Source: Pseudomonadota bacterium
GTDB taxonomy: Bacteria > Pseudomonadota > Gammaproteobacteria > Steroidobacterales > Steroidobacteraceae
Direction of reading: 5' to 3'
Assembly: GCA_963204835.1 (NCBI GenBank)
Contig: CAUJHJ010000048.1
Coordinates: forward strand, 1-64,000
DNA: 64,000 nt
Part shown: positions 22,341 to 32,120 of the stretch, piece after piece
Numbering within the stretch: position 1 is the first letter of the stretch
Layout of the letters: each line of letters starts with the position of its first letter
Translations under genes and position numbers: made by a program
The notes under the pieces: generated by a model
Told to the model about the DNA's origin: nothing
Seen by the model: only the letters and a program-made list of their open reading frames with translations
The model's database searches: none

Positions 22341-23444
22341 GTGAGCGAGCGCGCCTCCCGCATCGTCGTCGGCCTGTCCGGCGGAGTCGATTCCGCCGTG
22401 GCGGCGCTGCGCCTGCTCGAGCGCGGCCACGAAGTGCACGGCCTCTACATGGCGAACTGGGAGGACGACGACGGCTATTGCACGGCCGCGCAGGACTTCC
22501 AGGATGCGCGCGCAGTGGCGGACGTGCTCGGCATCCCGTTGCACAGGGTCGATTTCTCGCGCGAGTACCGCGAACGGGTGTTCGCCAGCTTCCTCGCGCA
22601 GTACGAGGCCGGGCGCACGCCCAATCCCGACGTCCTGTGCAATCGCGAGATCAAGTTTGGCGTGTGCCTCGCGCATGCGCGGCGGCTCGGCGCCGCCCGC
22701 TTTGCCACGGGTCACTATGCGCGGCTGCGGCACGACGGCCCGCCCCAGTTGCACAAGGGCGCGGACCTGGCGCGCGACCAGTCGTATTTCCTTCATTCGA
22801 TCGAGCGCGAGGCGCTTGCCGCCATCGAGTTCCCGATCGGCGACCTGCTGAAGGACGACGTGCGCGCGATCGCACGCGCCGCGGGCCTGCCGGTCTACGA
22901 CAAGCCCGACAGCACGGGCATCTGTTTCATCGGCGAGCGGCCGTTCCGCGAATTCCTGGGGCGCTATCTCGACGACCGGCCGGGACCGGTCGAGACACCG
23001 GAGGGCGAGTGGCTCGGCAGCCACCATGGCCTCGCTTTCTATACGCTCGGCCAGCGAAGCGGCCTCGAGATCGGCGGTCGCGCCGGCCACACCGGGGGCG
23101 CCTGGTACGTCGCGCGCAAGGACGCGGCGCGCAATGCGCTCGTGGTCGTGCAAGGCCACGACCATCCGCTGCTGCAGGGGCGCGCGCTGCTGACGGGCCC
23201 GGTGCACTGGCTGGGCTCGCCGCCGGCGGGGCCCTTCAGGGCGCAGGCCAAGGTGCGCTACCGCCAGGCCGACCAGGCGGTGGAGGTGACGCCGCTCGCC
23301 GACGGCCGGGCGCTGCTGGAATTTGACCTGGATCAGCGCGCCGTGACGCCCGGCCAGTACGCTGTGCTCTATGAAGGCACACATTGTCTCGGCGGCGCCG
23401 TCATCGAATCGGGCGGAGCGAGCGCCGGCGCCCTCATGCCCTGA
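22341..23444 (+). CDS. mnmA: tRNA-specific 2-thiouridylase MnmA
   Basis: This 367-residue enzyme adds sulfur to U34 of tRNA-Lys, -Glu and -Gln. The PP-loop SGGVDSAVA is at residues 13-21. Catalytic cysteines lie in [12 protein letters not shown] and [10 protein letters not shown]. The GTG start is preceded by TACAAT and exactly six bases (22329-22340) with no Shine-Dalgarno, suggesting a leaderless message or readthrough from nudJ. The next gene begins inside its 3' end. Confidence 0.97.
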   Translation: MSERASRIVVGLSGGVDSAVAALRLLERGHEVHGLYMANWEDDDGYCTAAQDFQDARAVADVLGIPLHRVDFSREYRERVFASFLAQYEAGRTPNPDVLCNREIKFGVCLAHARRLGAARFATGHYARLRHDGPPQLHKGADLARDQSYFLHSIEREALAAIEFPIGDLLKDDVRAIARAAGLPVYDKPDSTGICFIGERPFREFLGRYLDDRPGPVETPEGEWLGSHHGLAFYTLGQRSGLEIGGRAGHTGGAWYVARKDAARNALVVVQGHDHPLLQGRALLTGPVHWLGSPPAGPFRAQAKVRYRQADQAVEVTPLADGRALLEFDLDQRAVTPGQYAVLYEGTHCLGGAVIESGGASAGALMP

Positions 23445-24474
23445 GCCGGCCACGCGGCCCCTGCCCGCGCGCCTTGCAGCCTTGAAGAGCCTCACCGGAC
23501 GCACGCCCCTCATCGAAATCGATTGTGAATTCCGCGGCGTGCGGCACCGCATCCATGCCAAGCACGAGGCGCTCAACTTCACCGGCAGCATCAAGGACCG
23601 CATGGCGCTGCACATCCTCGAGCGCGCCTATGCCGAGGGTGCCATCGAGCCGGGCGACGAGATCGCCGAGGCAACCAGCGGCAATACCGGCATCGCCTTC
23701 GCCGCGATGGGTCGCGCACTCGGCCATCCGGTACGCATCTACATGCCCGACTGGATGAGTCGCGAACGCGTGCTCGTCATCCAGAGCCTCGGCGCCGCGG
23801 TGATCCCTGTTTCCCATGAGCAGGGAGGCTTCCTCGGCAGCATCCGCATGGCCGACGAGTACGCAGCGGCGACGCCGCACGTCTTCCGGCCGCGCCAGTT
23901 CGACAGCGCCGCCAACGTGCAGGCGCACGGCGAAACCACGGGCCCCGAGCTCCTGGCGCAACTTGGACGGTCGCCGACCGCGTTCGTCGCTGGCGTAGGC
24001 ACCGGTGGCACCGTGATGGGCGTCGGCCGTTTCCTGCGCGGGCGGGCGCCCGGCGTCGCGGTCCATCCGCTCGAGCCGGCCAATTCGCCCACCCTGCGCA
24101 CCGGCAGCAAGGTCGGCCGCCACCGCATCCAGGGCATCAGCGACGAATTCATCCCCTCGATCGTCAAGCTGGCGGAACTCGACCGCATCATCGATGTCTG
24201 GGACGGCGATGCGATCTGCATGGCGCAGCGGCTCGCGAGCGAACTCGGCATCGCCGTCGGCATCAGCTCCGGCGCCAACCTGCTGGGAGCCCTCGAGATC
24301 GCCCACGAGCAGGGCCGCGACGCCGTGGTCGCCACAGTCTTCTGCGATGACAACAAGAAGTACCTGTCAACCGATCTCTGCAGCGTCGAGGAGTGCAAGG
24401 ATCACTATCTGTCGCGCGAAGTGCGCCTGCACGGCTTCCGGGTGATCCCGATGCCGGAAAATACGGATACCTGA
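23371..24474 (+). CDS. PLP-dependent cysteine synthase family protein
   Basis: This protein of up to 367 residues has the CysK/CBS fold. The PLP lysine is in [23 protein letters not shown] follows, and the phosphate loop reads [13 protein letters not shown]-acetylserine sulfhydrylase or a beta-replacement relative is likely; the exact substrate is not evident. The ATG at 23371 overlaps mnmA by 74 bases. A TTG at 23482 would remove the overlap and begin right before the conserved [10 protein letters not shown], so the true start is uncertain. Confidence 0.82.
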   Translation: MKAHIVSAAPSSNRAERAPAPSCPEPATRPLPARLAALKSLTGRTPLIEIDCEFRGVRHRIHAKHEALNFTGSIKDRMALHILERAYAEGAIEPGDEIAEATSGNTGIAFAAMGRALGHPVRIYMPDWMSRERVLVIQSLGAAVIPVSHEQGGFLGSIRMADEYAAATPHVFRPRQFDSAANVQAHGETTGPELLAQLGRSPTAFVAGVGTGGTVMGVGRFLRGRAPGVAVHPLEPANSPTLRTGSKVGRHRIQGISDEFIPSIVKLAELDRIIDVWDGDAICMAQRLASELGIAVGISSGANLLGALEIAHEQGRDAVVATVFCDDNKKYLSTDLCSVEECKDHYLSREVRLHGFRVIPMPENTDT

Positions 24475-24521
24475 ACGTCCCGGCGGGGGGCCGCGCGGTC
24501 GCGCGGGACGCGCGTGGCAGC

Positions 24522-24527
24522 TATAAT
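24522..24527 (+). promoter_or_regulatory. -10 element (TATAAT) upstream of acnA
   Basis: A perfect TATAAT lies 43 bases before the acnA ATG in otherwise very GC-rich sequence, predicting a leader of about 37 bases containing GGAG. No convincing -35 is visible at the usual distance. Confidence 0.55.
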
Positions 24528-24570
24528 TCGCGGCTGTTCCATGCCCTTTCGTCCCGTCGCGGAGAACACG

Positions 24571-27264
24571 ATGACCGACAGTTTCAAGGCGCGCAAGCAG
24601 CTCGCCGTGGGATCACGCAGCTACGAAATCCACTCGCTGGCGGCCCTGCCCGCCGACAAGGTGGCGAAGCTGCCCTACTCGCTCAAGATCCTGCTCGAGA
24701 ACCTGCTGCGCTTCGAGGACGGCGTCAATGTCACGCGCAAGGACATCGACGCCCTGCTCGACTGGGACCCGAAGGCGGCGCCTTCGCACGAGATCTCGTT
24801 CACGCCCGCGCGCGTCATCATGCAGGACTTCACCGGCGTGCCCTGCGTGGTCGACCTCGCCGCGATGCGCGAGGCGATCAAGCGGCTTGGCGGCGATCCG
24901 CAGAAGGTCAATCCGCTCGCGCCCGCGGAACTCGTCATCGACCACTCGGTGCAGGTGGATGCCTACGGCACGCCGCTTTCGCTCGAGGAGAACAACCGCA
25001 TCGAGTTCGAGCGCAACGGCGAACGCTACGCCTTCCTGCGCTGGGGCCAGTCCGCATTCGAGAACTTCAAGGTCGTGCCGCCGAACACCGGCATCGTGCA
25101 CCAGGTCAACCTCGAGTTCCTCGGGCGAGTGGTGTTCGACGCGGCGCGCGGCGACGGTCGCGCGGCCTACCCCGACACCGTGGTGGGCACCGATTCGCAC
25201 ACCACGATGATCAACGGCCTCGGCGTGCTCGGCTGGGGCGTGGGCGGCATCGAGGCCGAGGCCGCGATGCTCGGCCAGCCGATTCCGATGCTGATCCCGC
25301 AGGTGATCGGCTTCAAGCTCCACGGCAGCCTGCAGCCCGGCGCGACCGCGACCGACCTCGTCCTCACCGTCACCGAAATGCTGCGCAAGAAGGGCGTGGT
25401 CGACAAGTTCGTCGAGTTCTTCGGCGACGGCCTCGCGAACCTGCCGCTCGCCGACCGCGCGACCCTCGGCAACATGTCGCCGGAGTTCGGCAGCACCTGC
25501 GCCATCTTCCCGATCGACGCCGAGACCATCCGCTACCTGCGCCTCTCGGGCCGCGCCGACGACCAGGTGGCGCTGGTCGAGGCCTACGCGAAGGCGCAGG
25601 GCATGTGGCGCGAGAACGGCCAGGCTGCCGCGCAGTACACCGACGTGCTCGAACTCGACCTGGCGAGCGTCGAGCCGAGCCTCGCCGGCCCGAAGCGCCC
25701 GCAGGATCGCGTGCCGCTGCGCACCGCGAAGGGCGCCTACCAGAAGGCGCTCAAGCCCATGGCCGAGGAGCGCGCGAAGAAGACCGGCGGGTCGGGCAGC
25801 GCGAAGGCGGCGCTCGACGGCAAGAGCTTCGAGTTGAAGGATGGCGCCGTCGTGATCGCCGCGATCACGAGCTGCACCAATACTTCGAATCCCTACGTGA
25901 TGATCGGCGCGGGCCTCCTTGCCCGCAATGCCGCCCGGCGCGGGCTCACCGCCAAGCCCTGGGTCAAGACGAGCCTCGCACCCGGCTCGCGCGTCGTCAC
26001 CGACTACCTGAAGAAGGCCGAACTGCTCGACGACCTTGCGCTGGCGGGCTTTTATCTCGTCGGCTACGGTTGCACCACCTGCATCGGCAATTCCGGCCCG
26101 CTGCGGCCCGAGATTTCCGCCGGCGTGGGCGCGGGCGACATCGTTGCCTGCTCGGTGCTGTCCGGTAACCGCAATTTCGAGGGCCGCATCCATCCCGACG
26201 TGAAGATGAACTTCCTCGCGTCCCCGCCGCTCGTGGTGGCGTATGCCCTTGCCGGCACGCTCGACATCGACCTCGCGACCGATTCGCTCGGGGAAGACCC
26301 GGACGGCAAGCCCGTCTACCTGAAGGACATCTGGCCGAGCGATCGAGAGGTTGCCGACAAGGTGCGCGCCGCCATCGGCTCCGAAATGTTCAAGAAGAGC
26401 TACCAAGGCGTGTTCGATGGTGATGCGAACTGGTCGGCCATCAAGATCCCGGCCGGCAAGATCTACCAGTGGGATGCGAAGTCGACCTACGTGAGGAACC
26501 CGCCTTACTTCGACGGCATGACGATGCAGCCGGGCGAAGTGCGTGACATCAAGGGCGCTCGCGTGCTGGCGCTGCTCGGCGATTCGGTCACGACCGATCA
26601 CATCTCGCCGGCCGGCAACATTTCGAAGTCGAGTCCCGCCGCACGCTACCTGATGGGCGAAGGCGTGCAACCGGCAGACTTCAATTCCTACGGTTCGCGC
26701 CGCGGCAACCACGAAGTCATGATGCGCGGCACCTTCGCCAACGTCCGCCTGCGCAACCTCCTTGCGCCGGGCACCGAAGGCGGCGTGTCGATCCACCTGC
26801 CCTCGGGCGAACAGTCGAGCATTTTCGACACGGCGATGCGCTACAAGGCCGACGGCACCCCGCTCGTGGTGCTCGCCGGCAAGGAATACGGCTCGGGCTC
26901 CTCGCGAGACTGGGCCGCCAAGGGCACGATGCTGCTCGGCGTGAAGGCGGTCATCGCCGAGAGCTTCGAGCGCATCCATCGCTCGAACCTGATCGGCATG
27001 GGCGTGCTGCCGCTGCAGTTCCCCGTTGGCCAGAATGCGCAGTCCCTCGGCCTGACCGGGCGCGAGGTGATCGACATTGCCGGTGTCGCCGATGCCGCAT
27101 CGAAAACCGTCAAGGTGGTCGCGACGCCGGAGAACGGCGGCAAGCCGATCACGTTCGACGCACGCGTGCGCATCGATACGCCGAAGGAGCGGGACTACTA
27201 CCGCCACGGCGGCATCCTGCAGTACGTCCTGCGGCAGCTCGCCGGGGCGGGCCGCGCCGCCTGA
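24571..27264 (+). CDS. acnA: Aconitate hydratase A
   Basis: This 897-residue 4Fe-4S enzyme converts citrate to isocitrate. Cluster cysteines lie in [11 protein letters not shown] and [10 protein letters not shown]. The C-terminal swivel domain carries [16 protein letters not shown]. The size and order match the AcnA/IRP type rather than AcnB. The ATG at 24571 has GGAG six bases upstream; in-frame upstream starts lack this. A phosphatase gene overlaps its stop (TGATG). Confidence 0.98.
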   Translation: MTDSFKARKQLAVGSRSYEIHSLAALPADKVAKLPYSLKILLENLLRFEDGVNVTRKDIDALLDWDPKAAPSHEISFTPARVIMQDFTGVPCVVDLAAMREAIKRLGGDPQKVNPLAPAELVIDHSVQVDAYGTPLSLEENNRIEFERNGERYAFLRWGQSAFENFKVVPPNTGIVHQVNLEFLGRVVFDAARGDGRAAYPDTVVGTDSHTTMINGLGVLGWGVGGIEAEAAMLGQPIPMLIPQVIGFKLHGSLQPGATATDLVLTVTEMLRKKGVVDKFVEFFGDGLANLPLADRATLGNMSPEFGSTCAIFPIDAETIRYLRLSGRADDQVALVEAYAKAQGMWRENGQAAAQYTDVLELDLASVEPSLAGPKRPQDRVPLRTAKGAYQKALKPMAEERAKKTGGSGSAKAALDGKSFELKDGAVVIAAITSCTNTSNPYVMIGAGLLARNAARRGLTAKPWVKTSLAPGSRVVTDYLKKAELLDDLALAGFYLVGYGCTTCIGNSGPLRPEISAGVGAGDIVACSVLSGNRNFEGRIHPDVKMNFLASPPLVVAYALAGTLDIDLATDSLGEDPDGKPVYLKDIWPSDREVADKVRAAIGSEMFKKSYQGVFDGDANWSAIKIPAGKIYQWDAKSTYVRNPPYFDGMTMQPGEVRDIKGARVLALLGDSVTTDHISPAGNISKSSPAARYLMGEGVQPADFNSYGSRRGNHEVMMRGTFANVRLRNLLAPGTEGGVSIHLPSGEQSSIFDTAMRYKADGTPLVVLAGKEYGSGSSRDWAAKGTMLLGVKAVIAESFERIHRSNLIGMGVLPLQFPVGQNAQSLGLTGREVIDIAGVADAASKTVKVVATPENGGKPITFDARVRIDTPKERDYYRHGGILQYVLRQLAGAGRAA

Positions 27265-27971
27265 TGAGCGCCACCGCGGCGGTGATCGCTGTCTTCGACC
27301 TCGACGGCACGATCACCCGCCGCGACACGCTCTTTCCTTATGTCCTGCACTACCTCGCGCAACGGCCCCTGCGGCTGCTGCGCCTCCTGCGCTTGCTGCC
27401 CGCCGTCGCAGCCTATGTCTTCGCCGGGCGCGACCGCGGCCGTCTCAAGGCGGCGCTCCTGCGCCATACGCTGCGCGGCGAGACCCGTGCCGGCATCGAC
27501 TCCTGGAATGCCCGCTACCTGCCACGCGTGATCGCGCGCGACCTGCTTGCGCCAGCGATCGCCGCGATCGAGCGGCATCGGGGCGCCGGTGACACGCTGG
27601 TCCTGATGTCGGCGAGCGTCGACCTCTATGTACCCGAACTCGCGCGCCGCCTCGGCTTCGCTCAGACGATCTGCACCGGCGTCGCCTGGCAGGGCCAGGC
27701 GCTCGACGGTGCGCTCGTCACGCCCAATAGGCGGGGCGACGAGAAGGCTCGCTGCCTCGAGGGCCTGCGCGCCCACGACCGCGAGGCGCGCATCGTTGCC
27801 TACGGCAACAGCACATCGGACCTGCCGCACCTGCGCCTCGCCCACCATGGCGTCCTCGTCAACGGATCGCGCGCCGCGCGGGCCGCCGCAGCCGCCCTCG
27901 GGATCGAATGTGTGGACTGGCGGGGAACATGGCGCCCGGCCGCTTGCTCCAATCCGGACAGCCCCGGTTAG
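27264..27971 (+). CDS. HAD-IB family phosphatase (SerB-like)
   Basis: This 235-residue hydrolase has HAD motif [12 protein letters not shown] (residues 11-21), motif II in VLMSASVD, motif III lysine in RRGDEKARC and motif IV in [12 protein letters not shown]. The cap and length resemble the HAD-IB subfamily that includes phosphoserine phosphatase-like and CDP-archaeol-type enzymes. The substrate cannot be named. Its start shares a base with the acnA stop, so it is coupled to acnA. Confidence 0.88.
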   Translation: MSATAAVIAVFDLDGTITRRDTLFPYVLHYLAQRPLRLLRLLRLLPAVAAYVFAGRDRGRLKAALLRHTLRGETRAGIDSWNARYLPRVIARDLLAPAIAAIERHRGAGDTLVLMSASVDLYVPELARRLGFAQTICTGVAWQGQALDGALVTPNRRGDEKARCLEGLRAHDREARIVAYGNSTSDLPHLRLAHHGVLVNGSRAARAAAAALGIECVDWRGTWRPAACSNPDSPG

Positions 27972-27994
27972 CGACCTTCCGGGCCAATCAAGAT

Positions 27995-28966
27995 ATGGCT
28001 TTAAATATGGCTCGGAATATTTTGATTAATAACAATATAATTTCAGCGTCCGAGCTGACGCCGGAGTGCGTGTACCTCGATCGTCGGCGCCTGCTGCTGG
28101 GCGGGACGGCCCTCGCTCTCACTACGGCGACGGCCACCGCCGCAGCTGCGGCCCCTGCGCAGGCTCCCATGAAAGCGGCCCTCAATGCGCGCTATTCGTC
28201 CACGGAGCAGCCGACGGCCTACGCGGACATCACGGGCTACAACAACTTCTACGAGTTCGGAACCGGCAAGGACGATCCGCGGCGCAATGCCCACACGCTG
28301 CGCCCCCGCCCCTGGAGCGTCACGATCTCCGGCGAAGTCGAAGTTCCCGGGACGCTCACGCTCGAGGATATCCTCGCGCCGCATGCGCTCGAGGAGCGCG
28401 TGTATCGCATGCGCTGCGTGGAGCGCTGGTCGATGGTGATTCCCTGGGTCGGCTTTCCGCTCGCGGATTTCATCAAGCGCTTCCGGCCCACATCGAAGGC
28501 CAAGTATGTCGCCTTCAGGACGCTGCACGACCCGAAGCAGATGCCCGGCCAGCGTGCCGGCTGGCTCGAGTGGCCCTACGTGGAGGGGCTGCGCATCGAC
28601 GAGGCCATGCATCCGCTCACGCTGCTTGCCGTCGGGCTCTACGGCCGCCTGCTGCCGAACCAGAACGGCGCGCCGCTGCGGCTCGTGGTGCCGTGGAAGT
28701 ACGGGTTCAAGGGCATCAAGTCGATCGTCGCGATCCACTTCACCGAGCGCCGCCCGCCGACATCCTGGAACGTCGCCGCAGCCTCGGAATATGGCTTCTA
28801 CGCGAACGTGAACCCCGCGGTCGACCATCCGCGCTGGAGCCAGGCGAGCGAACGGCGCATCGGCGCAAGCCTCTTCGATGCGACGCGCCCCACCCTGCCA
28901 TTCAACGGCTACGCGGCCGACGTGGCCTCGCTCTACAGCGGCATGGACCTGCGCCGCTGGTTCTGA
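27995..28966 (+). CDS. msrP: Protein-methionine-sulfoxide reductase catalytic subunit MsrP
   Basis: This 323-residue periplasmic molybdoenzyme repairs oxidised methionines in envelope proteins. A Tat signal ([11 protein letters not shown], residues 29-39) precedes the sulfite-oxidase-like fold. The molybdenum-ligating cysteine is C141 in [12 protein letters not shown]. The region before the RR motif aligns with E. coli ([10 protein letters not shown] versus SDVTAESVFF), so the long N-terminus is real and the start is at 27995 or 28007. Bases 27990-28050 are strikingly AT-rich. msrQ overlaps its stop. Confidence 0.97.
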   Translation: MALNMARNILINNNIISASELTPECVYLDRRRLLLGGTALALTTATATAAAAAPAQAPMKAALNARYSSTEQPTAYADITGYNNFYEFGTGKDDPRRNAHTLRPRPWSVTISGEVEVPGTLTLEDILAPHALEERVYRMRCVERWSMVIPWVGFPLADFIKRFRPTSKAKYVAFRTLHDPKQMPGQRAGWLEWPYVEGLRIDEAMHPLTLLAVGLYGRLLPNQNGAPLRLVVPWKYGFKGIKSIVAIHFTERRPPTSWNVAAASEYGFYANVNPAVDHPRWSQASERRIGASLFDATRPTLPFNGYAADVASLYSGMDLRRWF

Positions 28967-29622
28967 TGACGGTCACGCAGCGCTATCGCTACTGCTGGAA
29001 GCCGCTCGTCTTCGCGGCCGCCATCGTGCCGCTGCTCTCGATGCTGGCGGGCATCTTCGGCATCGCGGGCCAGCGCCTCGGCGCCGACCCGGTGGAGGAC
29101 TTGCTGCTGACCTGCGGCAAGACGGCGCTCAACCTCCTGTGCCTGACGCTCGCAGTGACGCCAGCGGCGAAGATCGCGCACCGTCCGCAGTGGTTGCGCC
29201 TGCGCAGGATGCTGGGTCTCGCCGCCTTCAGCTATGCGGTGCTGCATTTCGCGGTCTACCTCGTGCTCGACCGCAGCCTCGATGCCGCGATGATCGTGGA
29301 GGACATCGCGAAGCGCCCCTACATCACGATCGGCTTCACGGCGCTGTTGTGCCTCGTTCCACTGGCGGCCACTTCCACGCAGCGCATGATGCAGCGGCTC
29401 GGCCGCCGCTGGCAGCAGCTGCACCGGCTCGTCTACCCGATCGCGATCCTCGCGGTGTGGCATTTCTACTGGCAGGTCAAGCGGGACGTGACGGAGCCGC
29501 TCATCTATGCGGCGATCGTTGCCATGCTCCTCGGCTGGCGCCTCTGGCATCGCCGGCGGCGCGGCGGGCCGGCGCGCGTCACATCGAAGTCCGGACTTGC
29601 CACAATTCCGGGAAGAACCTGA
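28966..29622 (+). CDS. msrQ: Heme-binding membrane subunit MsrQ
   Basis: This 218-residue inner-membrane b-type cytochrome passes electrons to MsrP. About six hydrophobic segments are present, with candidate heme histidines in FSYAVLHFAVY, WQQLHRLVYP and VWHFYWQVK, matching the ferric-reductase-like family. The ATG overlaps the msrP stop (TGATG). The last 44 bases overlap the 3' end of the convergent kynA gene. Confidence 0.96.
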   Translation: MTVTQRYRYCWKPLVFAAAIVPLLSMLAGIFGIAGQRLGADPVEDLLLTCGKTALNLLCLTLAVTPAAKIAHRPQWLRLRRMLGLAAFSYAVLHFAVYLVLDRSLDAAMIVEDIAKRPYITIGFTALLCLVPLAATSTQRMMQRLGRRWQQLHRLVYPIAILAVWHFYWQVKRDVTEPLIYAAIVAMLLGWRLWHRRRRGGPARVTSKSGLATIPGRT

Positions 29623-30451
29623 GTTCGAGCGCCTTGACGAGGTAGGAGACGCCGCCGGTGCCGCCCGTGCCGGGCTTGTAGCCGATGATGCGCTCCACCG
29701 TCTTCATGTGCTGGAAGCGCCAGGTCTGGAACCGGTGGTCGACATCGACCAGGCATTCGGCGAATTCGTAGAGGTCCCAGTCCTTCGCGGCGTTGTGGTA
29801 GACGGCGAGCCAGGCGCCCGCGACCTGCTTGCTGGCGCGATAGGGCTCGCTGAAATCGCGCATGAGGTATTCGTCCGGCACGCCGTAACCGCGACGCGAC
29901 AGCATTCGCAGCGCTTCGTCGTACAGGGACGGCGCCTCGAGCGCACGCCGCAGCTGCTGGCTCGCGGCGGCATCGCGCTGGTGCACGGCGAGATGGTCGG
30001 CATTCTTGTTGCCGAGCTGGAACTCGAGCAGGCGGTACTGGATCGACTGGAACCCGGACGCGCGCCCCAGCGAATTGCGGAACGAGGAGTAGTCGGCGGG
30101 GGTCATCGTCGACACCACGTCCCACACCGCGAGCAGCTGCGCCTGGATCCGCGCGATGCGCGCGAACATCTTGAAACACGGGTCGAGATCGTCCTTCCTG
30201 ACGCAGGCGAGCACGCCCGCGAGCTCGTGAAGCAGCAGCCGGATCCAGAGCTCCGAGACCTGGTGCACGATGATGAACAGCATCTCGTCGTGCTCGCGGG
30301 AATTCGGCCGCTGGGCGCCGAGCAGCCGCTCGAGCGCAAGGTAACCGCCATAGGACTGCGAGGCCGGCAGGTTCCAGTGCACCTGCTCGTCCGACAGGTC
30401 GACCCGCTCGCTCGGCGCGAACGGACAGGTCGGCGGTGGTTCAGTCGCCAT
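29579..30451 (-). CDS. kynA: Tryptophan 2,3-dioxygenase
   Basis: This 290-residue heme enzyme opens the indole ring of tryptophan to N-formylkynurenine, the first step of the kynurenine pathway. Family blocks include SYGGYLALERLLGAQ, HDEMLFIIVHQVSELW and GYKPGTGGTGGVSYL. The ATG at 30451 gives the bacterial family length; the frame opens earlier in the upstream protease gene. No kynB or kynU lies in the window. It overlaps the upstream metallopeptidase gene by 11 bases and msrQ by 44. Confidence 0.96.
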   Translation of the reverse strand: MATEPPPTCPFAPSERVDLSDEQVHWNLPASQSYGGYLALERLLGAQRPNSREHDEMLFIIVHQVSELWIRLLLHELAGVLACVRKDDLDPCFKMFARIARIQAQLLAVWDVVSTMTPADYSSFRNSLGRASGFQSIQYRLLEFQLGNKNADHLAVHQRDAAASQQLRRALEAPSLYDEALRMLSRRGYGVPDEYLMRDFSEPYRASKQVAGAWLAVYHNAAKDWDLYEFAECLVDVDHRFQTWRFQHMKTVERIIGYKPGTGGTGGVSYLVKALELRFFPELWQVRTSM

Positions 30452-31190
30452 CGTCGAACATCCAGTGTGGCACATGCCGCCATCCGCCAGTGAGCTCGCG
30501 ATCAAGCGAACGCCACCCGGGCTCGTGTTGCGCGACCAGGCGCCAGAAGCCCGCCGCATGGTTCATGTGCCGCGTGTGGGCCAGTTCGTGCAGCAGCAGG
30601 TAGCGCACGACCGCCGGGCGCTGGAAGGCGAGACTGGCATTCAGGCTGATGGTGCCGCGGGTGGAACAGCTGCCCCAGCGCGTGCGCTGGCGCCGGATTG
30701 CCATGCGCGCGTAGCAGAGCCCGGTCTCACGGGCGAGGGCGTCGAGCCAGGGCCCGAGCTGCGCGACGCAACGCGCCCGCACCCAGGCGCGCAGCATCGG
30801 TCGCAGCGCCCGGCCGGCGGGTTCACCGCGATGTTCGAGCTCGCCAGCCGCCACTTGCGCGAGGCGGACCCGCCCGGGCCCGGGCACCGCGCGCAGCGAC
30901 CAGGACTCGCAGAATGCGGGCAGTTCGATGGCAGCCGGCGGGAACGCCGGCGGCGGCGGGCGGTCGCGCTGCGCATGCTGGCGGCGCGCCTCGATCCAAT
31001 CTTGATGGAGCTCGAGAAATTCGCGAACCGTGCGCTCAGGGGTGCGTGGCGGCACCACGACCTCGACCCGTCCGCCGGGGAATACGCGCACGCTGAGGCG
31101 ACGCGCGCGGCGGCTGTGCCGTACGGTGGGCACCGACGTGGCGTCGCGCGCGTCGAACAGGGAAATCTGTGTGGTGGCAACGTCGCTCAT
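30441..31190 (-). CDS. YgjP-like zinc metallopeptidase (M48/DUF45 family)
   Basis: This 249-residue protein has the zinc motif HELAHTRHMNHAAGFW near the C-terminus and the upstream RWGSCSTRGTISLN block typical of YgjP/WLM-like proteases. The N-terminal part contains RRARRLSVRV, as in the family. No signal peptide is seen, so it is cytoplasmic. The substrate is unknown. It probably leads a two-gene unit with kynA, which overlaps it. Confidence 0.9.
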   Translation of the reverse strand: MSDVATTQISLFDARDATSVPTVRHSRRARRLSVRVFPGGRVEVVVPPRTPERTVREFLELHQDWIEARRQHAQRDRPPPPAFPPAAIELPAFCESWSLRAVPGPGRVRLAQVAAGELEHRGEPAGRALRPMLRAWVRARCVAQLGPWLDALARETGLCYARMAIRRQRTRWGSCSTRGTISLNASLAFQRPAVVRYLLLHELAHTRHMNHAAGFWRLVAQHEPGWRSLDRELTGGWRHVPHWMFDDGD

Positions 31191-31204
31191 GGCAGGCAGC
31201 TGCC

Positions 31205-31229
31205 ATCATATCAGCCGATCGGCTAGCAT
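31205..31229. promoter_or_regulatory. divergent promoter region with central 12-bp palindrome
   Basis: A perfect palindrome AGCCGATCGGCT (31213-31224) sits between TGA-TATGAT reading left toward the protease gene (-10 at 31205-31210) and TAGCAT reading right (31224-31229), which ends six bases before the GTG of the ABC gene. A second palindrome GGCAGCTGCC lies at 31195-31204. An operator is suggested by position only. Confidence 0.4.
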
Positions 31230-31235
31230 GATGGC

Positions 31236-32120
31236 GTGGCGCCGATCCTCGAAGTCCGCAACCTCGTCAAGCTGTACCCGCGCGTCACCGCCGTCGACGG
31301 CGTGTCGCTGGACGTCGAGGAAGGCTGCTGCTTCGGGCTGCTCGGCCCGAACGGTGCGGGCAAGACCACGACAGTCGAGATCATGGAAGGCATCCTGCCC
31401 GCCTCCTCCGGCGAAGTCCGCTACCGGGGCGCACCGCTCGGCAGTCGTTTCCGCAATGAGGCGGGGATCCTCTTCCAGAAGACGGCGCTGCAGGATTTCC
31501 TGACCGTGCGCCAGACCCTGCGGCTCTTTCGCGGCCTTTATGCGCAGGGCTATGACATCGACGAACTGCTGCAGCTCTGTTCGCTGCAGAAGCTCGCGGA
31601 CCGCGACAACCGCAAGCTCTCGGGCGGCCAGCAGCAGCGCCTGCTGCTCGCCGTGGCACTCGTCAATGACCCGGCGATCCTCTTCCTCGATGAACCGACC
31701 ACCGGCTTCGATCCGCAGGCGCGGCGCAACTTCTGGAAGCTGATCGAGTCGGTGAAGGCACGACGGCGCACCATCATCCTGACGACCCATTACATGGAAG
31801 AGGCGCAGCGGCTGTGCGACGAGATCGCGATCATGGATCGCGGCCGCATCATCGCCCGCGGCCCGCCGCGGCGCCTGCTCGCGGAACACTTCGCGGACGT
31901 GCTGATCGAGCTGCCGCGCGACGACTTCCCGGCCGCTGCACGCGACCTGCCGCTGCGGCTGATCGAGGGCGCCGAGCGCATCGAGATCTCGACCAATGAC
32001 CTCGAGGGTACCCTCAAGACCCTGCTCGCCGCGCAGGTGCCGCTCGGCAACCTGCGGATCCGCCCGCCGAACCTCGAGGACCTGTTCCTCGAGCTGACCG
32101 GCAAGGAGCTGCGGGCGTGA
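31236..32120 (+). CDS. ABC transporter ATP-binding protein
   Basis: This 294-residue ATPase has Walker A GPNGAGKTT (about 35-43), signature LSGGQQQRL, Walker B AILFLDEPTTGFD and H-loop TTHYMEEA. The C-terminal extension after residue 220 resembles ABC-2 exporters of the drug, polyketide or polysaccharide type (DrrA/NodI-like). The start is GTG; ATGs just upstream are out of frame. It pairs with the permease downstream, overlapping by GTGA. Confidence 0.95.
   Translation: MAPILEVRNLVKLYPRVTAVDGVSLDVEEGCCFGLLGPNGAGKTTTVEIMEGILPASSGEVRYRGAPLGSRFRNEAGILFQKTALQDFLTVRQTLRLFRGLYAQGYDIDELLQLCSLQKLADRDNRKLSGGQQQRLLLAVALVNDPAILFLDEPTTGFDPQARRNFWKLIESVKARRRTIILTTHYMEEAQRLCDEIAIMDRGRIIARGPPRRLLAEHFADVLIELPRDDFPAAARDLPLRLIEGAERIEISTNDLEGTLKTLLAAQVPLGNLRIRPPNLEDLFLELTGKELRA

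Noticed and set aside
24613-27207. 864-codon open frame antisense to acnA
   Set aside because: It mirrors the aconitase coding frame in GC-rich sequence and shows no recognisable domain; acnA motifs are complete on the other strand.
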